A stretch of 64,000 nucleotides of DNA, taken from NCBI GenBank assembly GCA_024692905.1, contig JAILLY010000123.1, positions 1 through 64,000 of the forward strand, read 5' to 3'. Shown here piece by piece: positions 28,765 through 37,829 of this stretch. Within the stretch, counting starts at the first letter, position 1. Every line of letters begins with the position of its first letter. Made by a program: the position numbers and the translations under genes. Source of the stretch: Lachnospiraceae bacterium (GTDB taxonomy: Bacteria > Bacillota > Clostridia > Lachnospirales > Lachnospiraceae). Under the pieces are notes generated by a model. That model ran no database searches. It saw only the letters and a list, made by a program, of their open reading frames with translations, and had not been told where the DNA came from.

Positions 28765-30381
28765 ATGTTAGGTGCAGATGCAATGGCAAGATGCCTTGTA
28801 AAAGAAGGCGTCAGGGTCGTGTTTGGCTATCCGGGCGTTGCGATCTGTCCGTTCTTCAACAGCATGCTGTCGGTTGATATCGACAGAGTGCTGGTCAGAA
28901 CGGAACAGAATGCGGCGCATATGGCGAGCGGATACGCAAGGATCTCGGGAGAGGTCGGTGTTTGCGTAGCCACCTCCGGGCCGGGAGCCACCAATCTCAT
29001 AACCGGTATCGCGACCGCATATGCCGATTCCATTCCGCTTGTATGTATCACGGGGCAGGTGGATTCGGGACAGCTGGGTTCGGATGTTTTCCAGGAGGCT
29101 GATATTACGGGTGCGGTGGAATCGTTCGTAAAGTACAGTTATCTTGTTAAGGATGTCGAAGATATCCCCAGGATATTCAAGGAGGCATTCCATATTGCAT
29201 CCACGGGCCGCAGGGGTCCGGTACTGATAGATGTGCCTATAGATATACAGAACGCGTCAATATCCAGGTTTGTATATCCCGACGAGGTAAACTTAAGGAC
29301 ATATAAGCCTACGGTAAAGGGGCATACGGTACAGATGAAGAAGGTGATAAAGGCTATATCCAGGTCTGAACGCCCGATAATCTGTGTCGGCGGAGGCGTG
29401 CTTCTCAGCAATGCTGCTTCCGAAGTGAGTGATTTTGCCCATAAATACGGCATTCCGGTAGTTTCAACACTCATGGGCATAAGTGTGATGCCTACGGACG
29501 ATCCCCTGTATTTCGGTATGGTGGGAAATAACGGCAAATCTTATGCGAACAGGGCAATGAATGAGTCGGATCTTATCATAATGATAGGAGCACGTGTTGC
29601 CGACAGGGCTATATCACAGCCCGATCTTATAATGGATAATACCGTGCTCGTACATATTGACGTGGATCCCGCCGAGATTGGCAAAAATGTAGGGCCGCAT
29701 ATACCTCTTGTCGGAGATATAAAAGCCATATTCGAAGAGATAACCAAATATGAGGCTCAGTGCGACTGCTCCGAATGGGTTAAAACCCTTTCGGATTATA
29801 AGGCGGCCGAGAAATCCAGAAAGAAGCCTCGTGAAGGATTTGTCGATCCTGCCGTATTTATCGCAATGCTTTCGGACAGGCTTAAGGATGATGCCATTTA
29901 TGTGGCCGATGTCGGACAGAATCAGATGTGGTCGTGCGGTTATCATAAGGTTAAGAAAGGACGTTTTCTTACTTCCGGAGGTATGGGGACGATGGGGTAT
30001 TCGATCCCTGCCGCGATCGGCGCAAGAGCTGCGGCAAAGGACCGGCAGATAGTTGCGGTCTGCGGTGACGGTTCGTTCCAGATGTCGATGATGGAGCTCG
30101 CGACCATGCAGCAGCATAAGCTTCCGGTCAAGATAATCATATTCCATAACGGTTACCTCGGCCTTGTGCGTGAATACCAGTATAATGTTTACAAAGGACA
30201 TTATTCTGTTGTCGATCTTTCGGGCTCGCCCGACTTTGGCAAGATCGCCGGGGCATACGGGATACCTTTTTACAGGATGGATGATATGAAGGATGCCGGA
30301 AAGATACTTGATGAATTCCTTGCAAGTGATGATCCGGCTCTGATGGAGATAATGATAGATCCGCTGGATGTGGTTAAATAA
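28765..30381 (+). CDS. ilvB: Divergent acetolactate synthase large subunit-like ThDP enzyme
   Basis: 538 residues from ATG 28765 (CAGGAAGG upstream); the open frame extends to a GTG at 28717 but without a site. ThDP fold: activating Glu47 in TEQNAAHMA, GPGATNLITG, GDGSF with the following Asn, and MGTMGYSIPAAIG. Several AHAS signature residues differ from the canonical copy at 52567: Lys of TKDV is Ile159, GMHG is GNNG (254-257), and GMVRQWQ is GLVREYQ (Leu467, Tyr471). The Trp and Lys positions are known to line the AHAS substrate and inhibitor channel. The neighbours ilvN, ilvN, ilvC argue for acetolactate synthesis, but altered acceptor specificity is likely. Another ThDP carboligase is the alternative. 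Confidence 0.8.
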   Translation: MLGADAMARCLVKEGVRVVFGYPGVAICPFFNSMLSVDIDRVLVRTEQNAAHMASGYARISGEVGVCVATSGPGATNLITGIATAYADSIPLVCITGQVDSGQLGSDVFQEADITGAVESFVKYSYLVKDVEDIPRIFKEAFHIASTGRRGPVLIDVPIDIQNASISRFVYPDEVNLRTYKPTVKGHTVQMKKVIKAISRSERPIICVGGGVLLSNAASEVSDFAHKYGIPVVSTLMGISVMPTDDPLYFGMVGNNGKSYANRAMNESDLIIMIGARVADRAISQPDLIMDNTVLVHIDVDPAEIGKNVGPHIPLVGDIKAIFEEITKYEAQCDCSEWVKTLSDYKAAEKSRKKPREGFVDPAVFIAMLSDRLKDDAIYVADVGQNQMWSCGYHKVKKGRFLTSGGMGTMGYSIPAAIGARAAAKDRQIVAVCGDGSFQMSMMELATMQQHKLPVKIIIFHNGYLGLVREYQYNVYKGHYSVVDLSGSPDFGKIAGAYGIPFYRMDDMKDAGKILDEFLASDDPALMEIMIDPLDVVK

Positions 30382-30393
30382 GGCAGGAAGATT

Positions 30394-30879
30394 ATGAAGA
30401 GATTATATTCAGTCCTTGTTGAGAACAGATCGGGTGTTTTGTCAAAAGTTGCCGGACTGTTCTCAAGGCGTATGTTCAACATAGATTCACTTGCGGTCGG
30501 TGAGACGGATGACCCGAATGTAAGCTGTATCACCATTGTATCCTCGGGTGAAAAGAACACACTTGAACAGATAGAGAAACAGCTCAACAAAAAGATAGAC
30601 GTCATCAAGATAAAGACCTTCAATGAGGAGGAGAGCATAAGCCGTGAGCTGATCCTTGTGAAGGTTAAGTATAACAAAAGTACCCGCAGGGAAATAATGG
30701 AAATATGCGAGATACTGAACGCTTCGATAGTTGACATGTCAAAGGGCCTTCTGACTATCCAGTTATGCGATACGCCGGAGCGGACCAAACTGCTCATCCA
30801 GATGCTTGCTTCGATAAGTATAGTTGAAGTGGCAAGGACGGGCGTCCTGGCTCTTCAAAAGTGTTCCCTCAGCGATTGA
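30394..30879 (+). CDS. ilvN: Acetolactate synthase small (regulatory) subunit, first copy
   Basis: 161 residues, 12 bases after the large-subunit gene, GGCAGGAAG upstream. N-terminal ACT domain (about 1-75) with the VENRSGVLSKVAGLFSRR motif binds valine; the C-terminal half (about 80-161) contains ELILVKV and VEVARTGVLAL. It activates the large subunit and confers feedback inhibition. By position its partner is the divergent IlvB. A strong promoter for the next gene overlaps its stop codon. Confidence 0.9.
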   Translation: MKRLYSVLVENRSGVLSKVAGLFSRRMFNIDSLAVGETDDPNVSCITIVSSGEKNTLEQIEKQLNKKIDVIKIKTFNEEESISRELILVKVKYNKSTRREIMEICEILNASIVDMSKGLLTIQLCDTPERTKLLIQMLASISIVEVARTGVLALQKCSLSD

Positions 30880-30903
30880 CATCTGACTTTAGTATGCTAC
30901 AAT
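30876..30903 (+). promoter_or_regulatory. internal promoter before the second ilvN
   Basis: Perfect TTGACA at 30876-30881 overlapping the TGA of the first ilvN, 16-base spacer, extended -10 TATGCTACAAT with the hexamer at 30898-30903. It lies 31 bases before the second ilvN start, so ilvN2-ilvC can be transcribed apart from ilvB-ilvN1. Confidence 0.75.
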
Positions 30904-30933
30904 GGGTGAAGTGAGCAAAAGGCGGGTATTATT

Positions 30934-31443
30934 ATGCAGAAAAAAGTTTTTCAGTTACTTGTAGACAACACATCAGGTGTTTTGAGCCGTATATCCGGGC
31001 TTTTTTCAAGGCGCGGATATAATATTGAAAGCATTACGGCAGGCACCACTTCAAATCCTGCGTTCACCAGGATAACCATTGTGGCGTCCGGTGATGAAGC
31101 GATCTTGGAGCAGATCGAGAAGCAGGTGGGAAAGCTTATCGATGTTCGCAAGATATGGGAACTTGAGCCTGATTCTTCGGTTTACAGGGAACTGATCCTT
31201 GTAAAGGTACGTGCATCGGACAAGGACCGCCAGCCTATCGTTTCCGTATCCGATATCTTCCGTGCGAAGATAATCGATGTTGATAAAGATTCCATGATAA
31301 TCGAGCTTACCGGCAACCAGAGCAAGATCGAAGCGTTTCTCGATCTCCTCGGATCATATGAGATACTCGAGATCGCAAGGACAGGTATAGCGGGACTTAA
31401 AAGAGGTTCGGAAGGAGTCATATATCCTGACAGCATAGGATAA
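30934..31443 (+). CDS. ilvN: Acetolactate synthase small (regulatory) subunit, second copy
   Basis: 169 residues with AAAGGCGGG upstream. Same two-domain plan as the preceding copy: ACT motif VDNTSGVLSRISGLFSRRGYNIES and C-terminal ELILVKV / LEIARTGIAGL. The two copies are clearly homologous but diverged, so this is not a fresh duplication. It matches the usual IlvN sequence more closely than the first. Its partner may be the canonical IlvB encoded at 52567, which has no ilvN beside it. Confidence 0.92.
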   Translation: MQKKVFQLLVDNTSGVLSRISGLFSRRGYNIESITAGTTSNPAFTRITIVASGDEAILEQIEKQVGKLIDVRKIWELEPDSSVYRELILVKVRASDKDRQPIVSVSDIFRAKIIDVDKDSMIIELTGNQSKIEAFLDLLGSYEILEIARTGIAGLKRGSEGVIYPDSIG

Positions 31444-31465
31444 GGCTCTTAAATATATAAGTTAA

Positions 31466-32503
<1,038 letters not shown>

Positions 32504-32506
32504 TGC

Positions 32507-32535
32507 TTGCATTTGCATCAGGTTTATGTTATATT
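32507..32535 (+). promoter_or_regulatory. promoter and leader of rplS
   Basis: TTGCAT at 32507-32512, 17-base spacer, extended -10 TGTTATATT with the hexamer at 32530-32535. About 85 bases of untranslated leader follow before rplS. Low-GC Gram-positives often carry an autoregulatory L19 leader at this place; I can see the leader but cannot confirm its fold by eye. Confidence 0.6.
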
Positions 32536-32625
32536 CTCTGATGTTGTTATATTATAAGATGAGAAGACGGTCCTCTGCTTTACAATTATATTAAGTACGA
32601 ACGTCACGTGTTAAGGAGGTTCCGT

Positions 32626-32973
32626 ATGAACGACATTATCAAAAGTATTGAAGCCGGACAGATGAAGGAGACTGTTCCCGAGTTCAACGTAGGCGATACC
32701 GTTAAGGTATATGCCAAGATCAAGGAAGGAAACAGGGAAAGGATCCAGATATTTGAAGGTACTGTTTTGAAGAGACAGGGCGGCAGTAACCGTGAGACAT
32801 TTACGGTAAGGAAGAATTCAAACGGTGTAGGTGTTGAGAAAACATGGCCGTTACATTCTCCCTTTGTTGAAAAGATCGAAGTAGTCAGACGCGGTAAGGT
32901 AAGAAGGGCCAAGTTGTTCTACTTAAGGGATCGCATCGGTAAGGCCGCTAAGGTTAAAGAAGTTGTTAAATAA
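32626..32973 (+). CDS. rplS: 50S ribosomal protein L19
   Basis: 115 residues from ATG 32626, with AAGGAGGT five bases upstream. The frame is open to 32608 but the ribosome site fixes the start. Typical L19: N-terminal helix, [44 protein letters not shown]. Located at the subunit interface near L14. Here it has its own promoter and no trmD/rimM before it. Confidence 0.97.
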   Translation: MNDIIKSIEAGQMKETVPEFNVGDTVKVYAKIKEGNRERIQIFEGTVLKRQGGSNRETFTVRKNSNGVGVEKTWPLHSPFVEKIEVVRRGKVRRAKLFYLRDRIGKAAKVKEVVK

Positions 32974-32988
32974 GCAGTGATCACTTTC

Positions 32989-33016
32989 AGGGGCAAATAC
33001 TACGGTATTTGCCCCT
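32989..33016 (+). terminator. stable hairpin after rplS (UNCG tetraloop)
   Basis: A perfect 12-bp stem, AGGGGCAAATAC with GTATTTGCCCCT, closed by TACG, which on RNA gives the exceptionally stable C(UACG)G loop. It starts 16 bases after the rplS stop and 24 bases before the lepB start. The downstream TTAGTTGCTTT is a weak T-tract, so it may attenuate or protect the rplS 3' end rather than fully terminate. Confidence 0.7.
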
Positions 33017-33039
33017 TAGTTGCTTTATGGTGGGACGTC

Positions 33040-33633
33040 ATGAGAAAGAGAAGGAATCTGGGGACGATAGATCTCGATTATAAGAGCAGGGATGACAGGC
33101 GTTTGGGCATGTCTTTTATTTATGAGATCATATCATGGATATTCGGCATCGCGGCAGCTGTATTTCTCGGGATAATGACGGTCAACTTCATAGGTATAAG
33201 CATTTCGGTAGTAGGAAGTTCCATGGAACCGACGTTGTATAACGGCGAAGAGGTGCTCCTGAATCGTATCGTATATCAGTTTTCCGCACCAAAACGCGGA
33301 GATATCATTGCATTTCATCCAAACGGCGACTCAAATACACATTTATATGTAAAGCGCATAGTCGGTCTTCCGGGTGAGACTCTTCAGATAAAACAGGGAT
33401 CTGTATATATAGACGGTGAGATGTATGCTATGGACACAATGACCAACGATCCCGGTATAGCTGCGGAGCCTGTGACTCTGGCCGATGACGAATACTTTGT
33501 CATGGGCGATAACCGTGATAACAGTGAGGACAGCAGGAGTGCAAATATCGGGAATGTATCCCGTGAGATGATATCCGGCAAGGTATGGTATCACATGGAA
33601 TACGGATCACAGAGAATGGGCAAGGTGAAATAA
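33040..33633 (+). CDS. lepB: Signal peptidase I
   Basis: 197 residues from ATG 33040; the open frame starts at 32977 but that stretch is the rplS hairpin. One N-terminal membrane helix (about 27-50), then the S26 catalytic domain: nucleophile Ser61 in GSSMEPTL, general base Lys105 in YVKRIVGLPG, and GDNRDNSEDSR. Cleaves signal peptides of exported proteins on the outer face of the membrane. One base pair of spacing to rbgA implies coupling. Confidence 0.94.
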   Translation: MRKRRNLGTIDLDYKSRDDRRLGMSFIYEIISWIFGIAAAVFLGIMTVNFIGISISVVGSSMEPTLYNGEEVLLNRIVYQFSAPKRGDIIAFHPNGDSNTHLYVKRIVGLPGETLQIKQGSVYIDGEMYAMDTMTNDPGIAAEPVTLADDEYFVMGDNRDNSEDSRSANIGNVSREMISGKVWYHMEYGSQRMGKVK

Positions 33634-33635
33634 TA

Positions 33636-34481
33636 ATGGCATATCAATGGTACCCTGGACACATGACCAAAGCCTTCAGGATGATGAAGGAAGATATAAA
33701 ACTGATCGATCTTGTCATTGAGCTTCTTGATGCGAGGGCACCGCTTTCATCACGCAATCCCGATATAGACAGGCTCGGACAGGGACGTTTCAGGATCATC
33801 ATACTAAATAAATCCGATCTGGCGGATGAAAACGTCAATTCGGAATGGACCCGGTATTTTACGGAGAAAGGGTATACCGTTGTCGGGATAAATGCACGTA
33901 ACGGGGACGGTATCGGAAGGATCAAACCGGCCATCCAGAAAGCTTGCCGCGAGAAGATCGAACGAGACAGGGCAAGAGGGATAATGAACCGTCCGGTACG
34001 CGCCATGGTAGCGGGTATACCAAATGTCGGAAAGTCGACATTTATAAATTCTATCGCAGGCAAAGCCGCGACTAAGACAGGAAACAAACCCGGAGTGACC
34101 AAAGGCAAGCAGTGGATAAAGCTGAATAAAAACGTGGAACTTCTTGACACCCCGGGTGTATTATGGCCCAAGTTTGATGATGAAAGGACGGGACGCATCC
34201 TTGCTTTCTTAGGCTCAATAAATGATGATATCATAGAGAAACGGGAACTTGCATGTGAATTCATTACCCATATGATGAGTGAATGCGGTTATAATGGTCT
34301 CATAGGAGAGCGATATGGTATTTCCGAAGGGAAAAAGCCGTACGAAATACTGAATGATATCGCACTTGCAAGAAACTGCCTGCTTAAAGGCGGTGAACCC
34401 GATCCGGACCGCGCGGCCAACCTTCTTATCGATGATTTCAGGAGCGGAAGACTTGGAAGGATATCACTCGAAAAACCCTGA
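33636..34481 (+). CDS. rbgA: Ribosome biogenesis GTPase RbgA (YlqF)
   Basis: 281 residues from ATG 33636, two bases after lepB (AAGGTGAAA upstream). Circularly permuted GTPase: G4 NKSD at 58-61 precedes G1 GIPNVGKST at 127-135 and G3 DTPG at 171-174. The N-terminal WYPGHMTKA and the C-terminal ANTAR-like helical region (about 190-281) are present. Needed for late 50S assembly, including L16 incorporation in B. subtilis. The rplS-rbgA-rnhB order matches that species. Confidence 0.95.
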   Translation: MAYQWYPGHMTKAFRMMKEDIKLIDLVIELLDARAPLSSRNPDIDRLGQGRFRIIILNKSDLADENVNSEWTRYFTEKGYTVVGINARNGDGIGRIKPAIQKACREKIERDRARGIMNRPVRAMVAGIPNVGKSTFINSIAGKAATKTGNKPGVTKGKQWIKLNKNVELLDTPGVLWPKFDDERTGRILAFLGSINDDIIEKRELACEFITHMMSECGYNGLIGERYGISEGKKPYEILNDIALARNCLLKGGEPDPDRAANLLIDDFRSGRLGRISLEKP

Positions 34482-34502
34482 GACTTAGGGACAGGGTACA
34501 TT

Positions 34503-35267
34503 ATGATCATGGAAAAAAGAATATCAGAGATTAAAAATGAACTGTCCGCCTTAAACGACAACGGTCTTGACGGATTCATAAATGAATATGTAAAAGATGA
34601 AAGACCCGGCGTGCAGGCGCTTGTGGCAAGGGCTTCAAAGAGGCTTGATAAATACAATGCCGAGATAAAGAGGCTTGAACTGATGTCGGAATATGAAAGG
34701 AAATATTCGGACTTCGGGTTTATCTGCGGTATAGACGAAGTGGGACGCGGACCCTTGGCAGGCCCTGTGGTTGCAGGCGCCGTAATACTTCCCAAAGATT
34801 GTTTGATATTAAATGTTAATGATTCCAAGAAATTATCCGAAACAAAGAGAGAGGAACTGTATGACGTGATCCTCGATAAGGCTGTTTCAACAGGCCTTGG
34901 CTTTGTTGATAATGACAGGATAGATGAGATCAATATCCTGCAGGCTACTTATGAAGCCATGAGGCAGGCGATCGGAAAACTTGATCAAAGGCCCGGGATC
35001 TTATTAAATGATGCCGTTACGATCCCCGGTGTCGATATCAAACAGGTTCCCATAATTAAAGGCGATGCAAAAAGTATTTCCATTGCTTCCGCTTCAATAA
35101 TCGCAAAAGTCACGAGGGATCGCCTTATGGTCAGATATGCCGAGGAATTCCCCGAGTATGATTTTGCCGGGAATAAGGGCTACGGCTCCGCGAAGCATAT
35201 TGAGGCTTTAAAGAAATACGGTCCGTGCAGGATACACAGAAAGAGTTTTATCGGTAATTTTGTCTGA
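34503..35267 (+). CDS. rnhB: Ribonuclease HII
   Basis: 254 residues; ATG 34503 with a second ATG at 34509. Removes ribonucleotides from DNA. Catalytic acidic pair Asp78-Glu79 in GIDEVGRGPLAGPV; other motifs NDSKKLSE, KGDAKSISIASASIIAKVTRD and EYDFAGNKGYG. The roughly 70-residue helical N-terminal extension is that of Bacillus-type RNase HII. Confidence 0.95.
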   Translation: MIMEKRISEIKNELSALNDNGLDGFINEYVKDERPGVQALVARASKRLDKYNAEIKRLELMSEYERKYSDFGFICGIDEVGRGPLAGPVVAGAVILPKDCLILNVNDSKKLSETKREELYDVILDKAVSTGLGFVDNDRIDEINILQATYEAMRQAIGKLDQRPGILLNDAVTIPGVDIKQVPIIKGDAKSISIASASIIAKVTRDRLMVRYAEEFPEYDFAGNKGYGSAKHIEALKKYGPCRIHRKSFIGNFV

Positions 35268-35285
35268 ACCTCCGGGAGACAGCAT

Positions 35286-37103
35286 ATGGCACTTGATCTT
35301 AATGCTTTAAATGCATACGGCAGGACAAACACACAGGCAGCCGGTGTCGGCGCGCAGGGTGGTGTTTATGATGCCGCGCAGGCCGGCCAGGGTCAGGCCC
35401 GACAGATCAATGTTATGCCGGGACAGGTGCTTGGCGGAGAGGTAATGGACGTTAAGAACGGGGAAGTCACGCTTAGGCTTGACAATAATGCGACCATAAC
35501 GGCATCCCTGGATCAGAATATCGATCTTTCCGTCGGACAGAAGCTCATGTTTCAAGTCACCGGTAACGGTGAACAGACATCACTTCACCCCTTATACACA
35601 AATCTTTCAAATAATACCATGGCAAATGCCGCGCTTAACGAAGCCGGCCTTAAGGCCACCGCAGCGAACCTGGCGATGGTCACGAATATGATCGATGAAG
35701 GAATGAGCGTTAACAGGCAGGCACTTTTGGGCATGGCAAGGATCATTGACGCCAATCCCGTCACCGATCCGGCAACGCTTGTCCAGCTTACAAAGCTCGG
35801 GCTGCCTGTCAATGAACTGAATATAGAGCAGTATGAGAATTACAAGAATTTTGAGCATCAGATAATAAATGATGCGCAGGGACTTTCCACGGGGCTTTCT
35901 GAGCTTATAGGCACATCCCCGGATGCCGGCGCAGAGGCTTTTCTTCTAAACAACGCCCAGCTGCAGCTGACATCTGATATATTAAGTCTAATTGATTCCG
36001 GTGGCAGAGACTGGAACGCAATACTTAATAATCCGCAGATAACCGGCACCGTAATGCAGTCGGTCGAGATAGCTGCCAACGGTCCCGTCAACCCGGTACA
36101 GGATGTTCCCCAGACGACCGCTGTTGAAGTGGAGGATGTCTGGGCAATATCTCTTAATCCCGACAGTGATGCCGAGCCGGAAATGAACACATCAGTCAAT
36201 ATGGGAGAAAGTACAGTCGGCGAAGAGGGAGGCACTTCTCTTGGCCAGAGTCAGATGCAGGAAGCACCGAACCAGCTTATGCAGGGGCTTGCTGATGAAC
36301 TCGGAAAGCTGGGTATGCCGTCCGAAGAGTTAAGAAATGTGTCAAACGGTACGATGAACGTAAATGACCTCGTTGATTTTGTTAAGACAATGATCAACAA
36401 CAGTGCACATGGTGCCGGATTAAGTGATACTCAGGCCGAAGCGCTTAACAAACTGCTTAATAATCCCGATTTCAAGCAGCTTGTCGGGAACCAGCTTATG
36501 AAACAGATGCTGTTGAATCCTGCAGATGTGGCAAAGGACGGTGAGGTTGAGGCACTTTATAAGCGTCTGGCGGAGCAGTCCCAGCGTGCGATAGAGATAT
36601 TGACGAATGCGGGACAGTCGGGAAGCGAGGTCATGAAGAGTGCTCAGAATATAAACGATAATGTCAACTTTATGAACCAGCTCAACCATATGATGGCATA
36701 TGTCCAGCTCCCGATAAGGATGAACCAGGAAAATGCACATGGCGAGCTTTATGTATATACCAAAAAGAAACAGCTTAGGAATAATGACGGAAATGTAAGT
36801 GCATTCCTTCATCTTGACATGGACAACTTAGGGCCGATGGATGTTTATGTTGCCATGCAGAAGAATAAAGTGAACACGAACTTTTATCTGGCCGATGAAG
36901 AGGCACTTGATCTTATTATGGAGCATATTGATATCCTTGATGACCGCCTGACGAAAAGAGGGTATAATATGACTACCAGCGTCACCATGAAGAATAAGGC
37001 GGATCCGCCCAAGACCGTAGTGGGAGAAATGCTCAGGGAACAGAGCAACGGTATTGTTTCGGGTCCGATGAGTTCAAGACTGTCATTTGATATACGTGCC
37101 TGA
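35286..37103 (+). CDS. FliK-like / YlqG-like protein
   Basis: 605 residues, Gln/Asn/Ala-rich, no signal peptide. The N-terminus (about 40-105) has a small beta domain (GQVLGGEVMDV...VTLRLDN). Residues 105-480 are helical low-complexity. The C-terminal domain (about 480-585) with MAYVQLPIRMNQE, GELYVYTKKK and LDMDNLGPMDVYV resembles the FliK hook-length-control C-terminal domain. B. subtilis has an equivalent pair, ylqG-ylqH, in the same position after rbgA-rnhB, and here too the next gene is FlhB-like. In flagellar export FliK switches FlhB specificity; whether this pair serves flagella or something else is unknown. Confidence 0.7.
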   Translation: MALDLNALNAYGRTNTQAAGVGAQGGVYDAAQAGQGQARQINVMPGQVLGGEVMDVKNGEVTLRLDNNATITASLDQNIDLSVGQKLMFQVTGNGEQTSLHPLYTNLSNNTMANAALNEAGLKATAANLAMVTNMIDEGMSVNRQALLGMARIIDANPVTDPATLVQLTKLGLPVNELNIEQYENYKNFEHQIINDAQGLSTGLSELIGTSPDAGAEAFLLNNAQLQLTSDILSLIDSGGRDWNAILNNPQITGTVMQSVEIAANGPVNPVQDVPQTTAVEVEDVWAISLNPDSDAEPEMNTSVNMGESTVGEEGGTSLGQSQMQEAPNQLMQGLADELGKLGMPSEELRNVSNGTMNVNDLVDFVKTMINNSAHGAGLSDTQAEALNKLLNNPDFKQLVGNQLMKQMLLNPADVAKDGEVEALYKRLAEQSQRAIEILTNAGQSGSEVMKSAQNINDNVNFMNQLNHMMAYVQLPIRMNQENAHGELYVYTKKKQLRNNDGNVSAFLHLDMDNLGPMDVYVAMQKNKVNTNFYLADEEALDLIMEHIDILDDRLTKRGYNMTTSVTMKNKADPPKTVVGEMLREQSNGIVSGPMSSRLSFDIRA

Positions 37104-37140
37104 TCCGATCTTGTGACAGGCCGGGAGACTGTATCGTTAT

Positions 37141-37437
37141 ATGGATGAAAAGGATAAAAAGCCCAAGGTCAAACAGGCCATCGCTCTTGAATACGATCCG
37201 GGCGATGTCGCTCCCAAGGTCATTGCGAGCGGCAAGGGCGCATTGGCTGAAAAGATCATAGAGAAGGCGCAGGAAGCTGATGTTCCGCTTCATCAGGACA
37301 GCAAGCTCGCCGGGACACTTTCCAAGCTCGAGATCGGTGATTTCATACCTCCCGAGCTCTATGAGGTTGTGGCCGAGATCCTTGTGTTTGTTGATGAGAT
37401 GGAAAAGATAAAGGGCAAGGTGACCGGACAGCGTTGA
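37141..37437 (+). CDS. FlhB C-terminal-domain-like protein (YlqH/FlhX)
   Basis: 98 residues; ATG 37141 follows a GGGAG element. The sequence QAIALEYDPGDVAPKVIASGKG...VPLHQDSKLAGTL...IPPELYEVVAEIL aligns with the cytoplasmic domain of FlhB, the type III export switch protein. It lacks the membrane part, and the NPTH autocleavage site expected just before the AIALEYD strand is absent. Such free-standing domains (FlhX, YlqH) can partly replace the FlhB C-domain in flagellar export in some bacteria. Pairing with the FliK-like gene supports that link. Confidence 0.8.
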   Translation: MDEKDKKPKVKQAIALEYDPGDVAPKVIASGKGALAEKIIEKAQEADVPLHQDSKLAGTLSKLEIGDFIPPELYEVVAEILVFVDEMEKIKGKVTGQR

Positions 37438-37439
37438 GC

Positions 37440-37799
37440 ATGAACAAACGTAAAACAGGAAGCATATACGAAGATATGGCCGCTGAATACCTTATACGTA
37501 ACGGTATCAGGATAGTAGAACGTAATTTCAGGTCAAGATATTCGGAAATTGATATAATAGGACATGATGGTGAGTATTATATATTTTTCGAAGTCAAATA
37601 CCGCAGGGATCCTTCTGCGGGCGATCCCGTAGAAGCCGTGGATAAAAGAAAACAGAAGCGTATCTCGAGAGCCTGTGATAATTTCAGGGTGCACCGCAAA
37701 CTCAAGGATTCGGCCAATATCAGGTTTGATGTGATAACGATACTCGGCGATGAGATCAAATGGTATAAGAACGCATTTGATTATATTCCTTATTACTGA
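37440..37799 (+). CDS. yraN: UPF0102 family protein YraN
   Basis: 119 residues from ATG 37440; a TTG at 37434 overlapping the previous stop is the alternative and neither has a strong ribosome site. The YraN/UPF0102 fold is nuclease-like: SEIDIIG and FFEVKYR give the D...ExK arrangement of PD-(D/E)xK enzymes, followed by the RKQKRISRAC helix. Precise role unknown in the family; linkage to rnhB is common. Confidence 0.9.
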   Translation: MNKRKTGSIYEDMAAEYLIRNGIRIVERNFRSRYSEIDIIGHDGEYYIFFEVKYRRDPSAGDPVEAVDKRKQKRISRACDNFRVHRKLKDSANIRFDVITILGDEIKWYKNAFDYIPYY

Positions 37800-37804
37800 A
37801 TGAA

Positions 37805-37829
37805 AAGAACCGCTATTCAAGCGGTTCTT
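37805..37829. terminator. bidirectional hairpin between yraN and prs
   Basis: AAGAACCGCT (37805-37814), loop ATTCA, AGCGGTTCTT (37820-37829): a 10-bp perfect stem between convergent genes. On the - strand it is followed by TTTTCATT, a reasonable T-tract; on the + strand the tract is weaker. It overlaps the last codons of the - strand gene. Confidence 0.7.

Noticed and set aside
32977-33039. Upstream extension of lepB to 32977
   Set aside because: This stretch is the rplS hairpin; ATG 33040 gives the normal N-terminus.
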